Part shown: piece after piece, positions 56,301-64,000 of the stretch
Layout of the letters: each line of letters opens with the position of its first letter
How positions within the stretch are numbered: position 1 is the first letter of the stretch
DNA from: Flavobacterium sp.
GTDB lineage: Bacteria > Bacteroidota > Bacteroidia > Flavobacteriales > Flavobacteriaceae
Assembly (NCBI GenBank): GCA_018401995.1
Contig: JAGYJR010000007.1
Location: forward strand, 1 to 64,000
DNA length: 64,000 nt
Direction: 5' to 3'
Notes under the pieces: model-generated
Databases searched by the model: none
What the model was told of the DNA's origin: nothing
What the model saw: only the letters and a program-made list of their open reading frames with translations
Made by a program: the position numbers and the translations under genes

Positions 56301-56458
56301 GTTGTACCGTTTGTTGTTCCTTTAACAACAACATTAGCTCCTGCTAATGGCCCCATGGCATCAGACACAACTCCGGTAACAGTTTTCTGTTGTGCGAACG
56401 AAAACTGCATTGTAAACGCTACTAAAAGCGTAAAAATCCATTTGAACTTCGATCTCAT
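53351..56458 (-). CDS. SusC/RagA family TonB-linked outer-membrane transporter
   Basis: 1035 residues. Signal peptide, CarboxypepD_reg-like domain (VTGVVSDAMGPLAGANVVVKG), TonB-box region, plug (VPIASLDQVLQGNVAGLQM, DASAAALYGSRGASGVVIVTTK) and a 22-strand barrel ending FTFGLDINL. With SusD it forms a TonB-powered importer. No carbohydrate-active enzyme or regulator lies next to it. Long upstream gap (about 200 bp) without an exact TAnnTTTG box. Confidence 0.96.
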   Translation of the reverse strand: MRSKFKWIFTLLVAFTMQFSFAQQKTVTGVVSDAMGPLAGANVVVKGTTNGTTTDFDGNYTIQAKQGDVLEVTYTGMKKATVTVGASNVVNVTMQEDILTGNEVVVVAYGAEKKSNVTSAVSVVKAESIEQVPIASLDQVLQGNVAGLQMAVGSGQPGQSGTIRIRGTSTINGNGEPLFIIDGVPVDEDNFRSLNSNDIENVSVLKDASAAALYGSRGASGVVIVTTKKGKFNSGLKVQYRALYGVSLMPEAQFEVMNTRQYLTWQRDVLGSGYGATGTSGSVTGTGPLSDAEINAIAGFANTNWADIFFREGTTKSHEINMSTGSEKARSYTSIGYFEQEGITQRSDLKRFTFRTNYDAKPTEKFHYGYNLTFNYSTNNFTIDRARGVTTGGDLDNPFIVPYIGMPYQSPYNPDGSLNLIGTQLSGAYGTNPDGTQGAYNISNANGFQNTPYLALNTNAFNQDLEEEIKAVAQLNADYEIIKNVKVGGAFGLDYTNITSTSITDPRSIRGGITPSQTSVLKGSQFEGFYRDANFNINSFVTYANTFKEKHDLEISAFTEYYYNNIQNSGFEAYGLNPALLGSGAAFVDPSVLEAGAAPYAPFLTSTESELGLFSYFGVAKYDYDNKYGIQLSARRDASSRFLDENRWGTFFSVSGKWNIHNEKFLENVESIDELKLRASYGSVGNQGVGGFYVGYETVGSGNGYNGQQAYFPAVADKNLKWETTTQLNVGLDFGLFDRLTGSVDVYDKNTTDLFLATQIPFTTGFGSVTKNIGEMSNKGIELTLSYDVVKTDDWKVNINGNAAYNKNEITQLDGLSDFQGTGSTRLTVGEQFGSYSLVRWAGVDPANGQPLYLDANGNITNVYNLAANRVNTGKSFIPKYTGGFGANISYKNLSLSSLFVFAAEQYRLNSSFGILEDNGLAGFANQSVTVLNQWQNPGDVSAIPGVNYTGIRTRLDTRYLEDASYLRLRNVTLAYTLDGQKLNKAISSVRFYLQAQNMLTWTKYRGFDPESNQASNFFDYPTPRQFTFGLDINL

Positions 56459-56635
56459 ATTAAATTTATTTGAGTTAGTTATTCCGCAAACTTCTTAATT
56501 ATTTCTTAATTTACCAAATAAAAGTTAAGAATAATAGTAATTAATTTTGTTAAATTTTTAGCGCTAAAATTATATTTTGCTTAATAACTACATCAATAAG
56601 ATGCATATTTAGTTATAAGGTTGCGTCAAAAATTA

Positions 56636-56643
56636 TATTTTTG
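56636..56643 (+). promoter_or_regulatory. -7 promoter box (TATTTTTG) for rnhB
   Basis: Exact TAnnTTTG, 13 bp before the ATG at 56657. Confidence 0.5.
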
Positions 56644-56656
56644 TCAAAAAAAATAG

Positions 56657-57316
56657 ATGTTACAGAAAAGTTACAGTAATTTAATATTAGAATGCGGAAC
56701 CGATGAAGCCGGAAGAGGTTGTTTGGCAGGACCCGTTACTGCAGCTGCCATCTTATTACCTAATAATTTTGAACTTAATTTAATAAACGACTCCAAACAA
56801 TTATCCGAAAGAACCAGAGAAAAATTAAAACCCATTATTGAAGAGAAAGCGCTAACATTTGCGATAACACATATTCATCCAAATGAAATTGATGAAATAA
56901 ACATATTGAATGCTTCTATGAAAGCGATGCAAGAATCTATCTTGAAACTAAATTGCAAACCCGAATTTATAATAGTTGATGGTAACCGCCCTTTAAACGG
57001 TAAACTGGGAATAAATCAAAAAACTGGTAAAATTTTCACACAGGAAGAAATTACAATTTTAAAATCAATACCTAATACAAGCATAATTAAAGGTGATAGC
57101 AAATATTTAAGTATTGCAGCAGCTTCTATATTAGCCAAAACTTATCGAGATACCTATATGGAAAAGATTCACGAGGAGTTCCCTATGTATAATTGGAAGA
57201 AAAATAAAGGTTACCCAACAAAAGACCATAGAGAAGCTATAAAAAAATATGGTCCTTGTAAATACCATCGAATGAGTTTTCGGTTATTACCTGAACAGTT
57301 GAGTTTGGAATTTTAA
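56657..57316 (+). CDS. rnhB: Ribonuclease HII
   Basis: 219 residues. [15 protein letters not shown] carries the first catalytic pair Asp16/Glu17, IIVDGNRPL the next Asp, and [17 protein letters not shown] the fourth. Cuts RNA of RNA:DNA hybrids and single ribonucleotides in DNA. Convergent with lipB across a repeat. Confidence 0.97.
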   Translation: MLQKSYSNLILECGTDEAGRGCLAGPVTAAAILLPNNFELNLINDSKQLSERTREKLKPIIEEKALTFAITHIHPNEIDEINILNASMKAMQESILKLNCKPEFIIVDGNRPLNGKLGINQKTGKIFTQEEITILKSIPNTSIIKGDSKYLSIAAASILAKTYRDTYMEKIHEEFPMYNWKKNKGYPTKDHREAIKKYGPCKYHRMSFRLLPEQLSLEF

Positions 57317-57330
57317 AGTTTTAAGTCGCA

Positions 57331-57390
57331 GTCACAGTTTTCAGTCGCAGTTGGTTTTACAATTTAAAAAGCACATCTGAAAACTGTGAC
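57331..57390. repeat. Long inverted repeat between rnhB and lipB
   Basis: GTCACAGTTTTCAG at 57331-57344 is the exact reverse complement of CTGAAAACTGTGAC at 57377-57390. The spacer holds another CAGTCGCAG unit. Being between convergent genes, it could end both transcripts. The same sequence family occurs between rpoC and rpoB. Confidence 0.7.
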
Positions 57391-57396
57391 TGAAAA

Positions 57397-58095
57397 CTAA
57401 ATCAAAATTTCTGCTTCGAAAAGATTTTGAAAATGTTTTAGGATTTTTTCTTTTACTTCTTGTTCGTTAATTTCATTTCCTAATTCAGCGTGCATTGAAG
57501 TAACAGCTTTTCCTTTAATACCGCAAGGAATAATATTATCAAAGTAGCCCAAATCGGCATTTACATTTAGAGCGAAACCATGCATGGTTACCCAGCGTGA
57601 AGCGCGAACTCCCATGGCACAAATTTTTCTTGCAAATGGAGTACCTACATCAAACCAAACCCCGGTTTCTCCTTCACTTCTGGTTCCATGTAAGCCGTAT
57701 TCTGCTAGAGTTAAAATAATAGACTCTTCCAAAAGTCGTAAATATTTATGTATGTCGGTAAAGAAATTTTCTAAATCTAAAATAGGATAACCTACAATTT
57801 GCCCTGGTCCGTGGTAGGTAATATCTCCTCCTCTATTTATTTTATAAAAAGTAGCTCCTTTTGCTTCTAATTGTTTTTCAGAAAGTAATAGGTTAGACAT
57901 ATCACCGCTTTTTCCCAAAGTATAAACATGCGGATGTTCTACATATAAAAAGTAATTTGGAGTTTCTAAATTGGCTTCTTCTCTCCTATTTTGAACTTTG
58001 ATGTCTACAATTTCTTTAAATAATACTTCTTGATAATCCCAAGTGTCTTTGTAATCTTTATTTCCTAAATCTTGAAGTTGGACTTTTTTATTCAT
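57397..58095 (-). CDS. lipB: Octanoyltransferase LipB
   Basis: 232 residues. Moves octanoate from acyl carrier protein to lipoyl domains, providing the substrate for LipA. RGGDITYHGPGQIVGYPI, ARKICAMGVRASRWVTMHG (Lys) and FDNIIPCGIKGKAVTSM (Cys) carry the catalytic Lys and Cys and binding motifs. Full length. Confidence 0.97.
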   Translation of the reverse strand: MNKKVQLQDLGNKDYKDTWDYQEVLFKEIVDIKVQNRREEANLETPNYFLYVEHPHVYTLGKSGDMSNLLLSEKQLEAKGATFYKINRGGDITYHGPGQIVGYPILDLENFFTDIHKYLRLLEESIILTLAEYGLHGTRSEGETGVWFDVGTPFARKICAMGVRASRWVTMHGFALNVNADLGYFDNIIPCGIKGKAVTSMHAELGNEINEQEVKEKILKHFQNLFEAEILI

Positions 58096-58153
58096 TTGTA
58101 GCTTTTATTGTTTTTTAAAGGTCAAATGGTATCGCCTTTCTAGTCATAAGTGT

Positions 58154-58170
58154 TTGCTTGCGCAAACTTG
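58154..58170. repeat. Hairpin GTTTGC/GCAAAC in the lipB leader
   Basis: Perfect 6-bp stem with a TTGC loop, within the 120-bp stretch between the possible lipB promoter box and its ATG. No function assigned. Confidence 0.4.
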
Positions 58171-58220
58171 TGTTTAGTGGCGATTTCATAACAACCGAAA
58201 TTGTGTTTTGAAAAGTGAAG

Positions 58221-58228
58221 CAAAGATA
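58221..58228 (-). promoter_or_regulatory. -7 promoter box (TATCTTTG) for lipB
   Basis: Exact TAnnTTTG on the minus strand, but about 125 bp before the lipB ATG, so the message would carry a long leader. Confidence 0.4.
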
Positions 58229-58245
58229 CGAATAGTTTGCCAATT

Positions 58246-58331
58246 AGCCCTGACAGCAGAGACATCCTTTTTGAAAAAAAGATATAACGGATGGCAGGAA
58301 CATGGAAACCAAAAAAAGCCCGAACCATTTG
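58246..58331 (+). repeat. Interspersed structured element, copy B
   Basis: AGCCCTGACAGCAGAGACATCC, a shorter AT hairpin (TTTTT/AAAAA with a bulged C), GAT, then CGGATGGCAGGAACATGG and a tail AAGCCCGAACCATT. Same order as copy A at 46121-46222 although the hairpin arm is shorter and of different sequence. An in-frame ATG inside it explains the apparent upstream extension of lysS. Confidence 0.75.
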
Positions 58332-58388
58332 CTCCTAAAAAAAGTATTCAGTGTTCAGTTGAAAGTTGGCAGTTTTTTAATTTATAGT

Positions 58389-58396
58389 TACATTTG
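58389..58396 (+). promoter_or_regulatory. -7 promoter box (TACATTTG) for lysS
   Basis: Exact TAnnTTTG, 19 bp before the ATG at 58416. Confidence 0.65.
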
Positions 58397-58415
58397 CAGG
58401 CTTAAATACAATACT

Positions 58416-60113
58416 ATGCAACTTTCGGAACAAGAAATCATTAGAAGAGACAAATTAAACGCTTTACGCGAACTTGGAATTAACCCTTATCCAGCGGATT
58501 TATTTCCGGTGAATCACACTTCAAAGCAAGTGAAGGAAAATTTTGAAGAAGGTAAGAAGGTTATTTTGGCTGGACGTTTAATGAGTGTTCGTGATCAAGG
58601 AAAAGCAGCATTTGCTGAATTACAAGACAGTGAAGGTAGAATGCAGTTGTATTTTAACAGAGATGTTATTTGCGAAGGTGAAGACAAAACGCTTTACAAT
58701 CAAGTATTCAAAAAATTAACCGATTTAGGCGATTTCATAGGTATTGAAGGTGAATTATTTACTACAAAAGTGGGCGCACAATGCGTTCAAGTTACCGATT
58801 TCAAAATATTAAGTAAAACTTTAAAACCGCTTCCATTACCAAAAACGGATGAATCAGGAAAAGTATATGATGCCTTTACTGATCCAGAATTACGTTACCG
58901 TATGCGTTACGTGGATTTAGTAGTAAATCCGCAAGTAAAAGAAGTTTTCATGAAGCGAACTAAATTGTTCACAGCCATGAGAACATTTTTCAATGAAGCT
59001 GGTTATATGGAAGTGGAAACTCCGGTTTTACAATCGATTCCAGGTGGAGCAGCAGCACGTCCTTTTATTACACATCACAACAGTTTAGACATTCCATTGT
59101 ACATGCGAATTGCTAACGAATTATATTTAAAAAGATTAATCGTTGGTGGTTTTGATGGAGTTTACGAATTTTCGAAAAACTTCCGTAACGAAGGAATGGA
59201 CAGAACCCATAATCCAGAATTTACAGCAATGGAAATTTATGTAGCTTATAAAGACTACAACTGGATGATGGAAATGACTGAAAATTTATTAGAATATTGT
59301 GCTTTACAAGTAAATGGAACTACAGAAGCTACTTTTGGCGAACACAAAGTAAACTTCAAAGCACCTTATGCAAGAGTAACCATGACCGATGCTATCAAAC
59401 AATTCACAGGATTTGACATCACTGGAAAATCAGAAGATGAATTGCGCGAAGCTGCAAAATCTATGGGAATCGAAGTAAACGATACCATGGGTAAAGGAAA
59501 ATTAATTGATGAAATTTTTGGAGAGAAATGTGAAGGCAACTTCATTCAACCCACCTTCATTACGGATTATCCTAAAGAAATGTCGCCCTTATGTAAAGAA
59601 CACCGTGATAATCCAGAATTAACAGAACGTTTTGAATTAATGGTTTGTGGTAAAGAAATTGCCAATGCATATTCGGAATTAAACGACCCAATTGACCAAA
59701 GAGAGCGTTTTGAAGCCCAAATGGCTTTAGCTGAAAAAGGTGATGACGAAGCTAACGGAATTATAGACGAAGATTTCTTACGTGCTCTAGAATATGGAAT
59801 GCCACCAACTTCTGGATTAGGAATTGGAATGGACCGATTAATTATGTTCTTAACCAACAATCAATCCATTCAAGAAGTGTTGTTCTTTCCACAAATGCGT
59901 CCAGAGAAAAAAGGGCCAGAATTAACCGAAGACGAAAAACACATCATTGAAATTTTAAAAGCTAACGAAGGAATTTCGATTGGTGATTTAAAAATAAAAG
60001 CTGATTTAAGCGGAAAAAAATGGGACGCTGCCAGTAAAGGTATTAGCAAACATGGTTTACTTAAAATAGAAGTTAATGGCGATAATAAAATAGCCGTCTA
60101 TACCGGAAAATAA
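58416..60113 (+). CDS. lysS: Lysyl-tRNA synthetase, class II
   Basis: 565 residues. OB-fold anticodon-binding domain (about 50-160), then class II motif 1 (GYMEVETPVLQSIPGGAAARP), motif 2 (NFRNEGMDRTHNPEFT) and motif 3 (GLGIGMDRLIMFL). The C-terminus carries about 65 extra residues (about 500-565: DEKHIIEILKANEGISIGDLK). They resemble a small helical appendage found in Bacteroidota LysS. The start is the ATG at 58416; the longer frame from 58302 begins in a repeat element. Terminator follows. Confidence 0.97.
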   Translation: MQLSEQEIIRRDKLNALRELGINPYPADLFPVNHTSKQVKENFEEGKKVILAGRLMSVRDQGKAAFAELQDSEGRMQLYFNRDVICEGEDKTLYNQVFKKLTDLGDFIGIEGELFTTKVGAQCVQVTDFKILSKTLKPLPLPKTDESGKVYDAFTDPELRYRMRYVDLVVNPQVKEVFMKRTKLFTAMRTFFNEAGYMEVETPVLQSIPGGAAARPFITHHNSLDIPLYMRIANELYLKRLIVGGFDGVYEFSKNFRNEGMDRTHNPEFTAMEIYVAYKDYNWMMEMTENLLEYCALQVNGTTEATFGEHKVNFKAPYARVTMTDAIKQFTGFDITGKSEDELREAAKSMGIEVNDTMGKGKLIDEIFGEKCEGNFIQPTFITDYPKEMSPLCKEHRDNPELTERFELMVCGKEIANAYSELNDPIDQRERFEAQMALAEKGDDEANGIIDEDFLRALEYGMPPTSGLGIGMDRLIMFLTNNQSIQEVLFFPQMRPEKKGPELTEDEKHIIEILKANEGISIGDLKIKADLSGKKWDAASKGISKHGLLKIEVNGDNKIAVYTGK

Positions 60114-60120
60114 TACACTC

Positions 60121-60153
60121 AAAAAAGGCTTCAATTACGAAGTCTTTTTTTTT
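60121..60153 (+). terminator. Terminator of lysS
   Basis: AAAAAAGGCTTC pairs with GAAGTCTTTTTT (one G-T) around AATTAC, then T's, 8 bp past the stop. Confidence 0.88.
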
Positions 60154-60182
60154 ATATTTACTAAAACTAAACTCGCTCTAAA

Positions 60183-61711
60183 ATGAAGATAATTAGCTTA
60201 TTCCTCACCCTTTTTCTTAGTGTACTTTCCTATGCTCAAACCCCAACCTTTACTTGGAACGAAAGTCAATCGCCAATTGAGAACGAACTTAATTATACTA
60301 TTGAAAATCATTTTGATGGTAAACGTTTTTTTAAGATAAAATCGGCTTATAATGACAAAATTTTCAATAAAAATGTTTTTGTTGATATTTTTTCTCCAAA
60401 TGATGATTTTGAAAAAGATGAAAGCGACTTTTCTATCGGAATGGAACAACCTGTTATGGGAAAAAATATGAGTACTATAGCCCATCATTTTTATTTGTCT
60501 GGAAAAGACTACGTTTATTTTTTAACAGAATTTGACAACAAAACTAAAGAATTTGCACTCTCTGCTCAAACTACAAATTTTGATACAGGAACAAAATCAA
60601 CTGCCACTTTTATAGCTAAAATGCCCGCAAAAAACATGTTCAACATTGGAGACTTTTTTGTAGCGCAATCAGAAAATAAGGCGTTTTATGGTGTTGTTTC
60701 TAGACCTATTGGCGATAAAAAATTAAACGAAAAAGTAACCCTTTATGTTTTAGATGCTAACTTTAACATTATTAAAAGCTTAGAACATGAATTTAACTTT
60801 ACTACCAAACAGTCATTTTCAATTGCTATTCATGTTTCCAATAACGGAAATATAGCACTTGTAAGAACGCTTGATTTGCCCAAAATGAAACCCTACAAAT
60901 CTTTATTTTATTGGGATTCTAAAACACAAAAAATTGTTGAACATACTTTGAAACAAGACTTAGACTATCAAGTATCACAATTCAAGTGGAAAGCCAATGA
61001 TAAAGGTTGTTATTTCATAGGCGGCATAAGTGACGGCAAACGAAAAGTCGGTATTGATTTAGGAGGCGCTTTACCTGAAGGAAATCCTGTAAACGCATTG
61101 CTTTTATTGTATTTTGACACCGATGGAAATGTCGTTTTAAACGAAAAAATTGCTCTAGAAAAACAAAACAACTTGAATCTTGAAGAAATAGTTTTAAAAG
61201 ACAACAAACTTTGGTTATTTTTTAATGAAATATATACAGGGGCAAAGCGTTTACCAGCCAAAGACCCATCAAAACCATTAGAACGCGACATAGAATACTC
61301 TTATGTTTCTACCGGTTATGGGATAATGAAACTAGATGCAAAACTGGAAAACTAGACTGGTTTACCAGAATAAATAATCTGGAACCAAAAACCACTAATG
61401 ACAATGGGGATCATTTAAAATACCTGCATTTTTTCAGAAACAATCAATTGGTTTTACTCTACAACGATTCAAGAGACATAAATTTGAATACCAAATATTT
61501 TGTACGAGATAGTCGATTTCCTGTAATGAGTATCATTACTAATGATGGCGTTTTAGCAAGTACACGAGATATACCAAACTCGGGTGTTGGAAAAACCTAC
61601 AATTTTTGTTATGAACTTGATTTATCATTTGCTACTCCAGTTGATGAGGACACCTTCATTATTCGATCGCGTTGTGGTAATAGTGCGCGTTACGGGTATT
61701 TGAAATTTTAA
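60183..61711 (+). pseudogene. Secreted protein gene, frameshifted near the 3' end
   Basis: The first frame gives 390 residues from a signal peptide (KIISLFLTLFLSVLSYAQ) and stops at 61353-61355. Adding one A in the AAAA run at 61340-61343 joins it to the second frame (KTGKLDWFTRINN), which is open to 61711, for about 509 residues in total. The sequence suggests a beta-propeller-like protein (repeated WDSKTQKIVEHT- and LYVLDANFNIIKS-type units). No named family. The downstream 87-residue frame is its continuation, not a separate gene. Confidence 0.75.
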
Positions 61712-61962
61712 GATAAAATATAAAAAACTAATAAAACAGCCTAAATTTAACATAGAAAGCATACAAAAAGTTAAAACTCATTTGATAAATTGTAAGATTT
61801 TTTATAATTTTAAAAAAGTCAAAACTATTATTTTTCAATCAAAAAAAATAACAATTTACGATTTAAAGACGAAAATGAAGCTTCAAACAGATCAATAAAA
61901 CTAAAAAAATAATATGTACATAATGTAATAGCATTATACATTTTAGAAATAATGAAAATAAC
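61712..61962. other. Gap of 251 bp, nothing recognised
   Basis: Strongly AT-rich non-coding DNA. No exact TAnnTTTG box, hairpin or RNA gene seen; the start of the MscS gene is unsupported by a promoter box. Confidence 0.5.
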
Positions 61963-62850
61963 ATGGAAAAATCAATTCAATATTATAATGATATTATTCA
62001 ATATTTTAAAGCAAATTACATTAATCTTGCATTTATTTTAGTATTTGTAGTTTTTGGGTTTATTATTGCTAACTTCCTTCAGCGGAAAATCAAATTGCGT
62101 TTGGTAAACAAATCGCCTAACCACATTACGGCTAACTTCACCTCACAGATAGTTGGATTTATTCTTAAGTCTATAGTTGTTTTCACTATGCTATATTTAC
62201 TTGGGCTAAGTTCATTTACTAATAAACTACTTGCAGGCGCCGGATTATTAACATTTGTAATAGGTTTTGCTTTAAAAGATATTGGAGAAAACTTTTTATC
62301 AGGTATTATTCTTGCTTTTAAAAGCCCCTTTAAATTAGATGATTTAATTGAGGTAAATGGCATTATTGGTAATGTAAAAGATATTAGCATAAGAGAAACA
62401 ATCATAAAAACATTAGACGGTAAAGATGTTTTTTTACCAAACGCTATGATTCTTAAAAATCCGTTATTTAATTATACTATTGACGGTTATTTGCGATATG
62501 AATTCAATGTAGGTATTGCTTATGAAAATAATCCCACTAAAGCAATAAAAATAATTAATGAAACCATTCAAAATATTGAGGGAGTTTTAAAAGATGATAA
62601 AGAGCCTGCAATTACTATTGATGAACTATCTACGAATGCTATTAATATTAATGTAAAATTTTGGATAGACACTTTTAGTTCTAACAAACGATCTGTTCAC
62701 AATAGCATTCGTTCACGAGTAATGAACAATATTGTAGAAGCCTTAATTGAAAATGGTTTTAGTTTACCTGCATCCATTGTAGAGCTAAAAAATTATGAGC
62801 CTTATGGAGACTTGAAAATAAATGTAGAACAAAACAAGGAAAAGAATTAA
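61963..62850 (+). CDS. Small-conductance mechanosensitive channel (MscS family)
   Basis: 295 residues. Three membrane helices in the first 110 residues; the pore-lining TM3 is the Gly/Ala-rich AGAGLLTFVIGFALKDIGEN. The beta domain follows with SPFKLDDLIEVNGIIGNV and IKTLDGKDVFLPNAMI, then the alpha/beta vestibule domain. Opens on membrane tension to release solutes under osmotic downshock. Confidence 0.94.
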   Translation: MEKSIQYYNDIIQYFKANYINLAFILVFVVFGFIIANFLQRKIKLRLVNKSPNHITANFTSQIVGFILKSIVVFTMLYLLGLSSFTNKLLAGAGLLTFVIGFALKDIGENFLSGIILAFKSPFKLDDLIEVNGIIGNVKDISIRETIIKTLDGKDVFLPNAMILKNPLFNYTIDGYLRYEFNVGIAYENNPTKAIKIINETIQNIEGVLKDDKEPAITIDELSTNAININVKFWIDTFSSNKRSVHNSIRSRVMNNIVEALIENGFSLPASIVELKNYEPYGDLKINVEQNKEKN

Positions 62851-63066
62851 AATAATATAGGAAACATTAAAACGTAAAACCTTAATAGAAAATCATTTAG
62901 ATGCCATAAAAAAGAATATAAAAAAGGAAAATAAAAAACTACTGACTACAAAACACGTAACTTTAAAACAACTAACTACCAATCATTTTAGATCTGTAAA
63001 GTTTACAATCGCGTTTTTGAATAATAAAAGAATTTATTCAATTTATCCGACAATAATTAGTTAAAC
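62851..63066. other. Gap of 216 bp, nothing recognised
   Basis: AT-rich, no gene or clear signal; several stops in all frames. Confidence 0.5.
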
Positions 63067-63090
63067 AAAAATCCCGCTTTGGCGGGATTT
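63067..63090 (-). terminator. Terminator of purC
   Basis: AAATCCCGC pairs with GCGGGATTT around TTTG; on the minus strand a T-run follows, just after the purC stop. Confidence 0.88.
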
Positions 63091-63096
63091 ACTCTA

Positions 63097-64000
63097 TTAT
63101 CTTTTCGCTAAATATTCTAAAACATTCTTCTCAATGCGTTCGTTAATATTTGAAATATCGGCTTTAACGAATTTTTCACCAATGATATTTTCAAACAATT
63201 CAATGTAACGATCAGAAACGGTTTCAATGTATACGTCGCTCATGAATGGAATTTGTTGACCTTCTTTTCCTTGGAAACCATTTTCAATTAACCAGCGTCG
63301 TACAAATTCTTTTGATAACTGTTTTTGTTCTTCGCTATTGTTTTGTCTTTCTTGATAGCCTTCAGCATAAAAATAACGCGAAGAATCTGGAGTGTGAATT
63401 TCATCAATCAAAACGATTTGGCCGTCTTTGGTTTTTCCAAACTCATATTTGGTATCTACTAAAATCAAACCTCTTGAAGCCGCAATTTCAGTTCCTCTTT
63501 GGTATAACGCTCTGGTGTATTTTTCTAGAACCAAATAATCAGCTTCCGAAACAATACCATTGGCTAAAATAGCTTCACGAGAAATATCTTCATCGTGCGA
63601 ACCGTTATCAGCTTTGGTTGTTGGTGTGATGATTGGCGTTGGGAATTTATCATTTTCTTTCAACCCTTCTGGCATGGCAACACCGCAAAGTGTTCTTTTT
63701 CCAGCTGCATATTCACGAGCGGCGTGACCTGATAAATAGCCACGAATCACCATTTCTACTTTAAAAGGTTCGCACAAATGTCCTACTGCTACGTTTGGAT
63801 CTGGAGTAGCTACTAACCAATTAGGAACGATATCTGAAGTCAGTTCCATGAATTTGGTAGCAATTTGATTTAAGATTTGTCCTTTATATGGAATTCCTTT
63901 TGGCAAAACTACATCAAATGCGGAAAGTCGGTCAGTAGCAATCATGACTAATAAGTTGTCATTGATGTTGTACACTTCTCTAACCTTACCTCTATAAACT
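63097..64000 (-). CDS. purC: Phosphoribosylaminoimidazole-succinocarboxamide synthase, N-terminus outside window
   Basis: The frame runs off the right edge: it reads [13 protein letters not shown] at the border, the usual beginning of SAICAR synthase, so only a few residues are missing. Other signatures are [41 protein letters not shown] and [14 protein letters not shown]. It joins CAIR and aspartate with ATP in purine synthesis. This is the long (about 300-residue) form. Confidence 0.97.
   Translation of the reverse strand, partial: VYRGKVREVYNINDNLLVMIATDRLSAFDVVLPKGIPYKGQILNQIATKFMELTSDIVPNWLVATPDPNVAVGHLCEPFKVEMVIRGYLSGHAAREYAAGKRTLCGVAMPEGLKENDKFPTPIITPTTKADNGSHDEDISREAILANGIVSEADYLVLEKYTRALYQRGTEIAASRGLILVDTKYEFGKTKDGQIVLIDEIHTPDSSRYFYAEGYQERQNNSEEQKQLSKEFVRRWLIENGFQGKEGQQIPFMSDVYIETVSDRYIELFENIIGEKFVKADISNINERIEKNVLEYLAKR

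Noticed and set aside
58140..58328. 62-residue minus-strand frame upstream of lipB
   Set aside because: It spans the hairpin, the lipB -7 box and the structured repeat, and has no recognisable features.
58302..58415. Upstream extension of LysS (38 residues)
   Set aside because: It begins within an interspersed repeat and covers the lysS -7 box; the ATG at 58416 gives the normal start.
61448..61711. Separate 87-residue gene after the 60183 gene
   Set aside because: It is the frameshifted continuation of the same protein; the TTG start is in mid-sequence.

Overview
The window is chromosomal DNA from a flavobacterium (Bacteroidota, Flavobacteriaceae; most like Flavobacterium). Evidence is the AT-rich composition, Bacteroidota-type -7 boxes (TAnnTTTG) in front of many genes, few Shine-Dalgarno sequences, a SusC/SusD pair, a serine peptidase with a type IX secretion (T9SS) tail, a PNGase F-like secreted enzyme, and the flavobacterial arrangement of tuf-secE-nusG-rplKAJL-rpoBC. 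There are no rRNA genes, CRISPR arrays or recognisable transposases. Most of the window is ordinary core genome.

Layout. 1-6.6 kb: a truncated TPR membrane protein gene diverges from recF, followed by murB, a 67-residue Cys-rich membrane protein, a family 2 glycosyltransferase overlapping an ECF-like sigma factor, and an MFS transporter. 6.7-16.3 kb: a secreted TlpA-like thioredoxin protein, lipA, gap, a TPR hybrid histidine kinase, purine nucleoside phosphorylase overlapping lpxK, and a Nif3/CdsZ-like pair. 16.3-22.3 kb: a repeat-filled gap, rluF, then a 3.5-kb insert of four genes for secreted proteins (two of them broken). The insert is bounded by two copies of the last 123 bp of rluF. A GNAT acetyltransferase and a DUF3467 protein follow. 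22.4-37.1 kb (all minus): rpoC, rpoB, rplL, rplJ, rplA, rplK, nusG, secE, tRNA-Trp, tuf, tRNA-Thr(GGT), tRNA-Tyr, tRNA-Thr(TGT), hpf, xerC and rpsU, i.e. transcription and translation machinery. 37.3-46 kb: acyl-CoA dehydrogenase, a ComEA-like HhH protein, an NSS sodium symporter with a 51-residue partner, PspC, DUF2851, a two-domain PNGase F-like enzyme and a CBS-domain cystathionine/cysteine synthase. 46.2-56.5 kb: a putative porin, an S8 peptidase, two surface lipoproteins, SusD and SusC, which look like a peptide or protein uptake locus. 56.6-64 kb: rnhB, lipB, lysS, a frameshifted secreted protein gene, an MscS channel and the start-less 3' part of purC.

How genes work together: lipB and lipA (49 kb apart) make protein-bound lipoate. 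The minus-strand block supplies RNA polymerase, elongation factors, ribosomal proteins and a ribosome hibernation factor. rpsU carries an exceptionally strong Shine-Dalgarno sequence, which fits the known bS21 control in flavobacteria. The SusCD locus would capture and import peptides released by the T9SS-exported S8 protease.

The most unusual item is the rluF insert: the two rluF 3' ends differ at 12 bases yet encode the same 40 residues. This is the structure left when an incoming segment brings its own copy of the gene end. Other points worth attention are interspersed structured repeats (a two-copy element near 46.1 and 58.2 kb, a palindrome with a compensatory base-pair change at 21.9 and 44.6 kb, and a three-copy 50-60 bp repeat), a zinc-ribbon protein without its cysteines, and two small genes hidden between larger ones (18776-18928 and 39389-39544).
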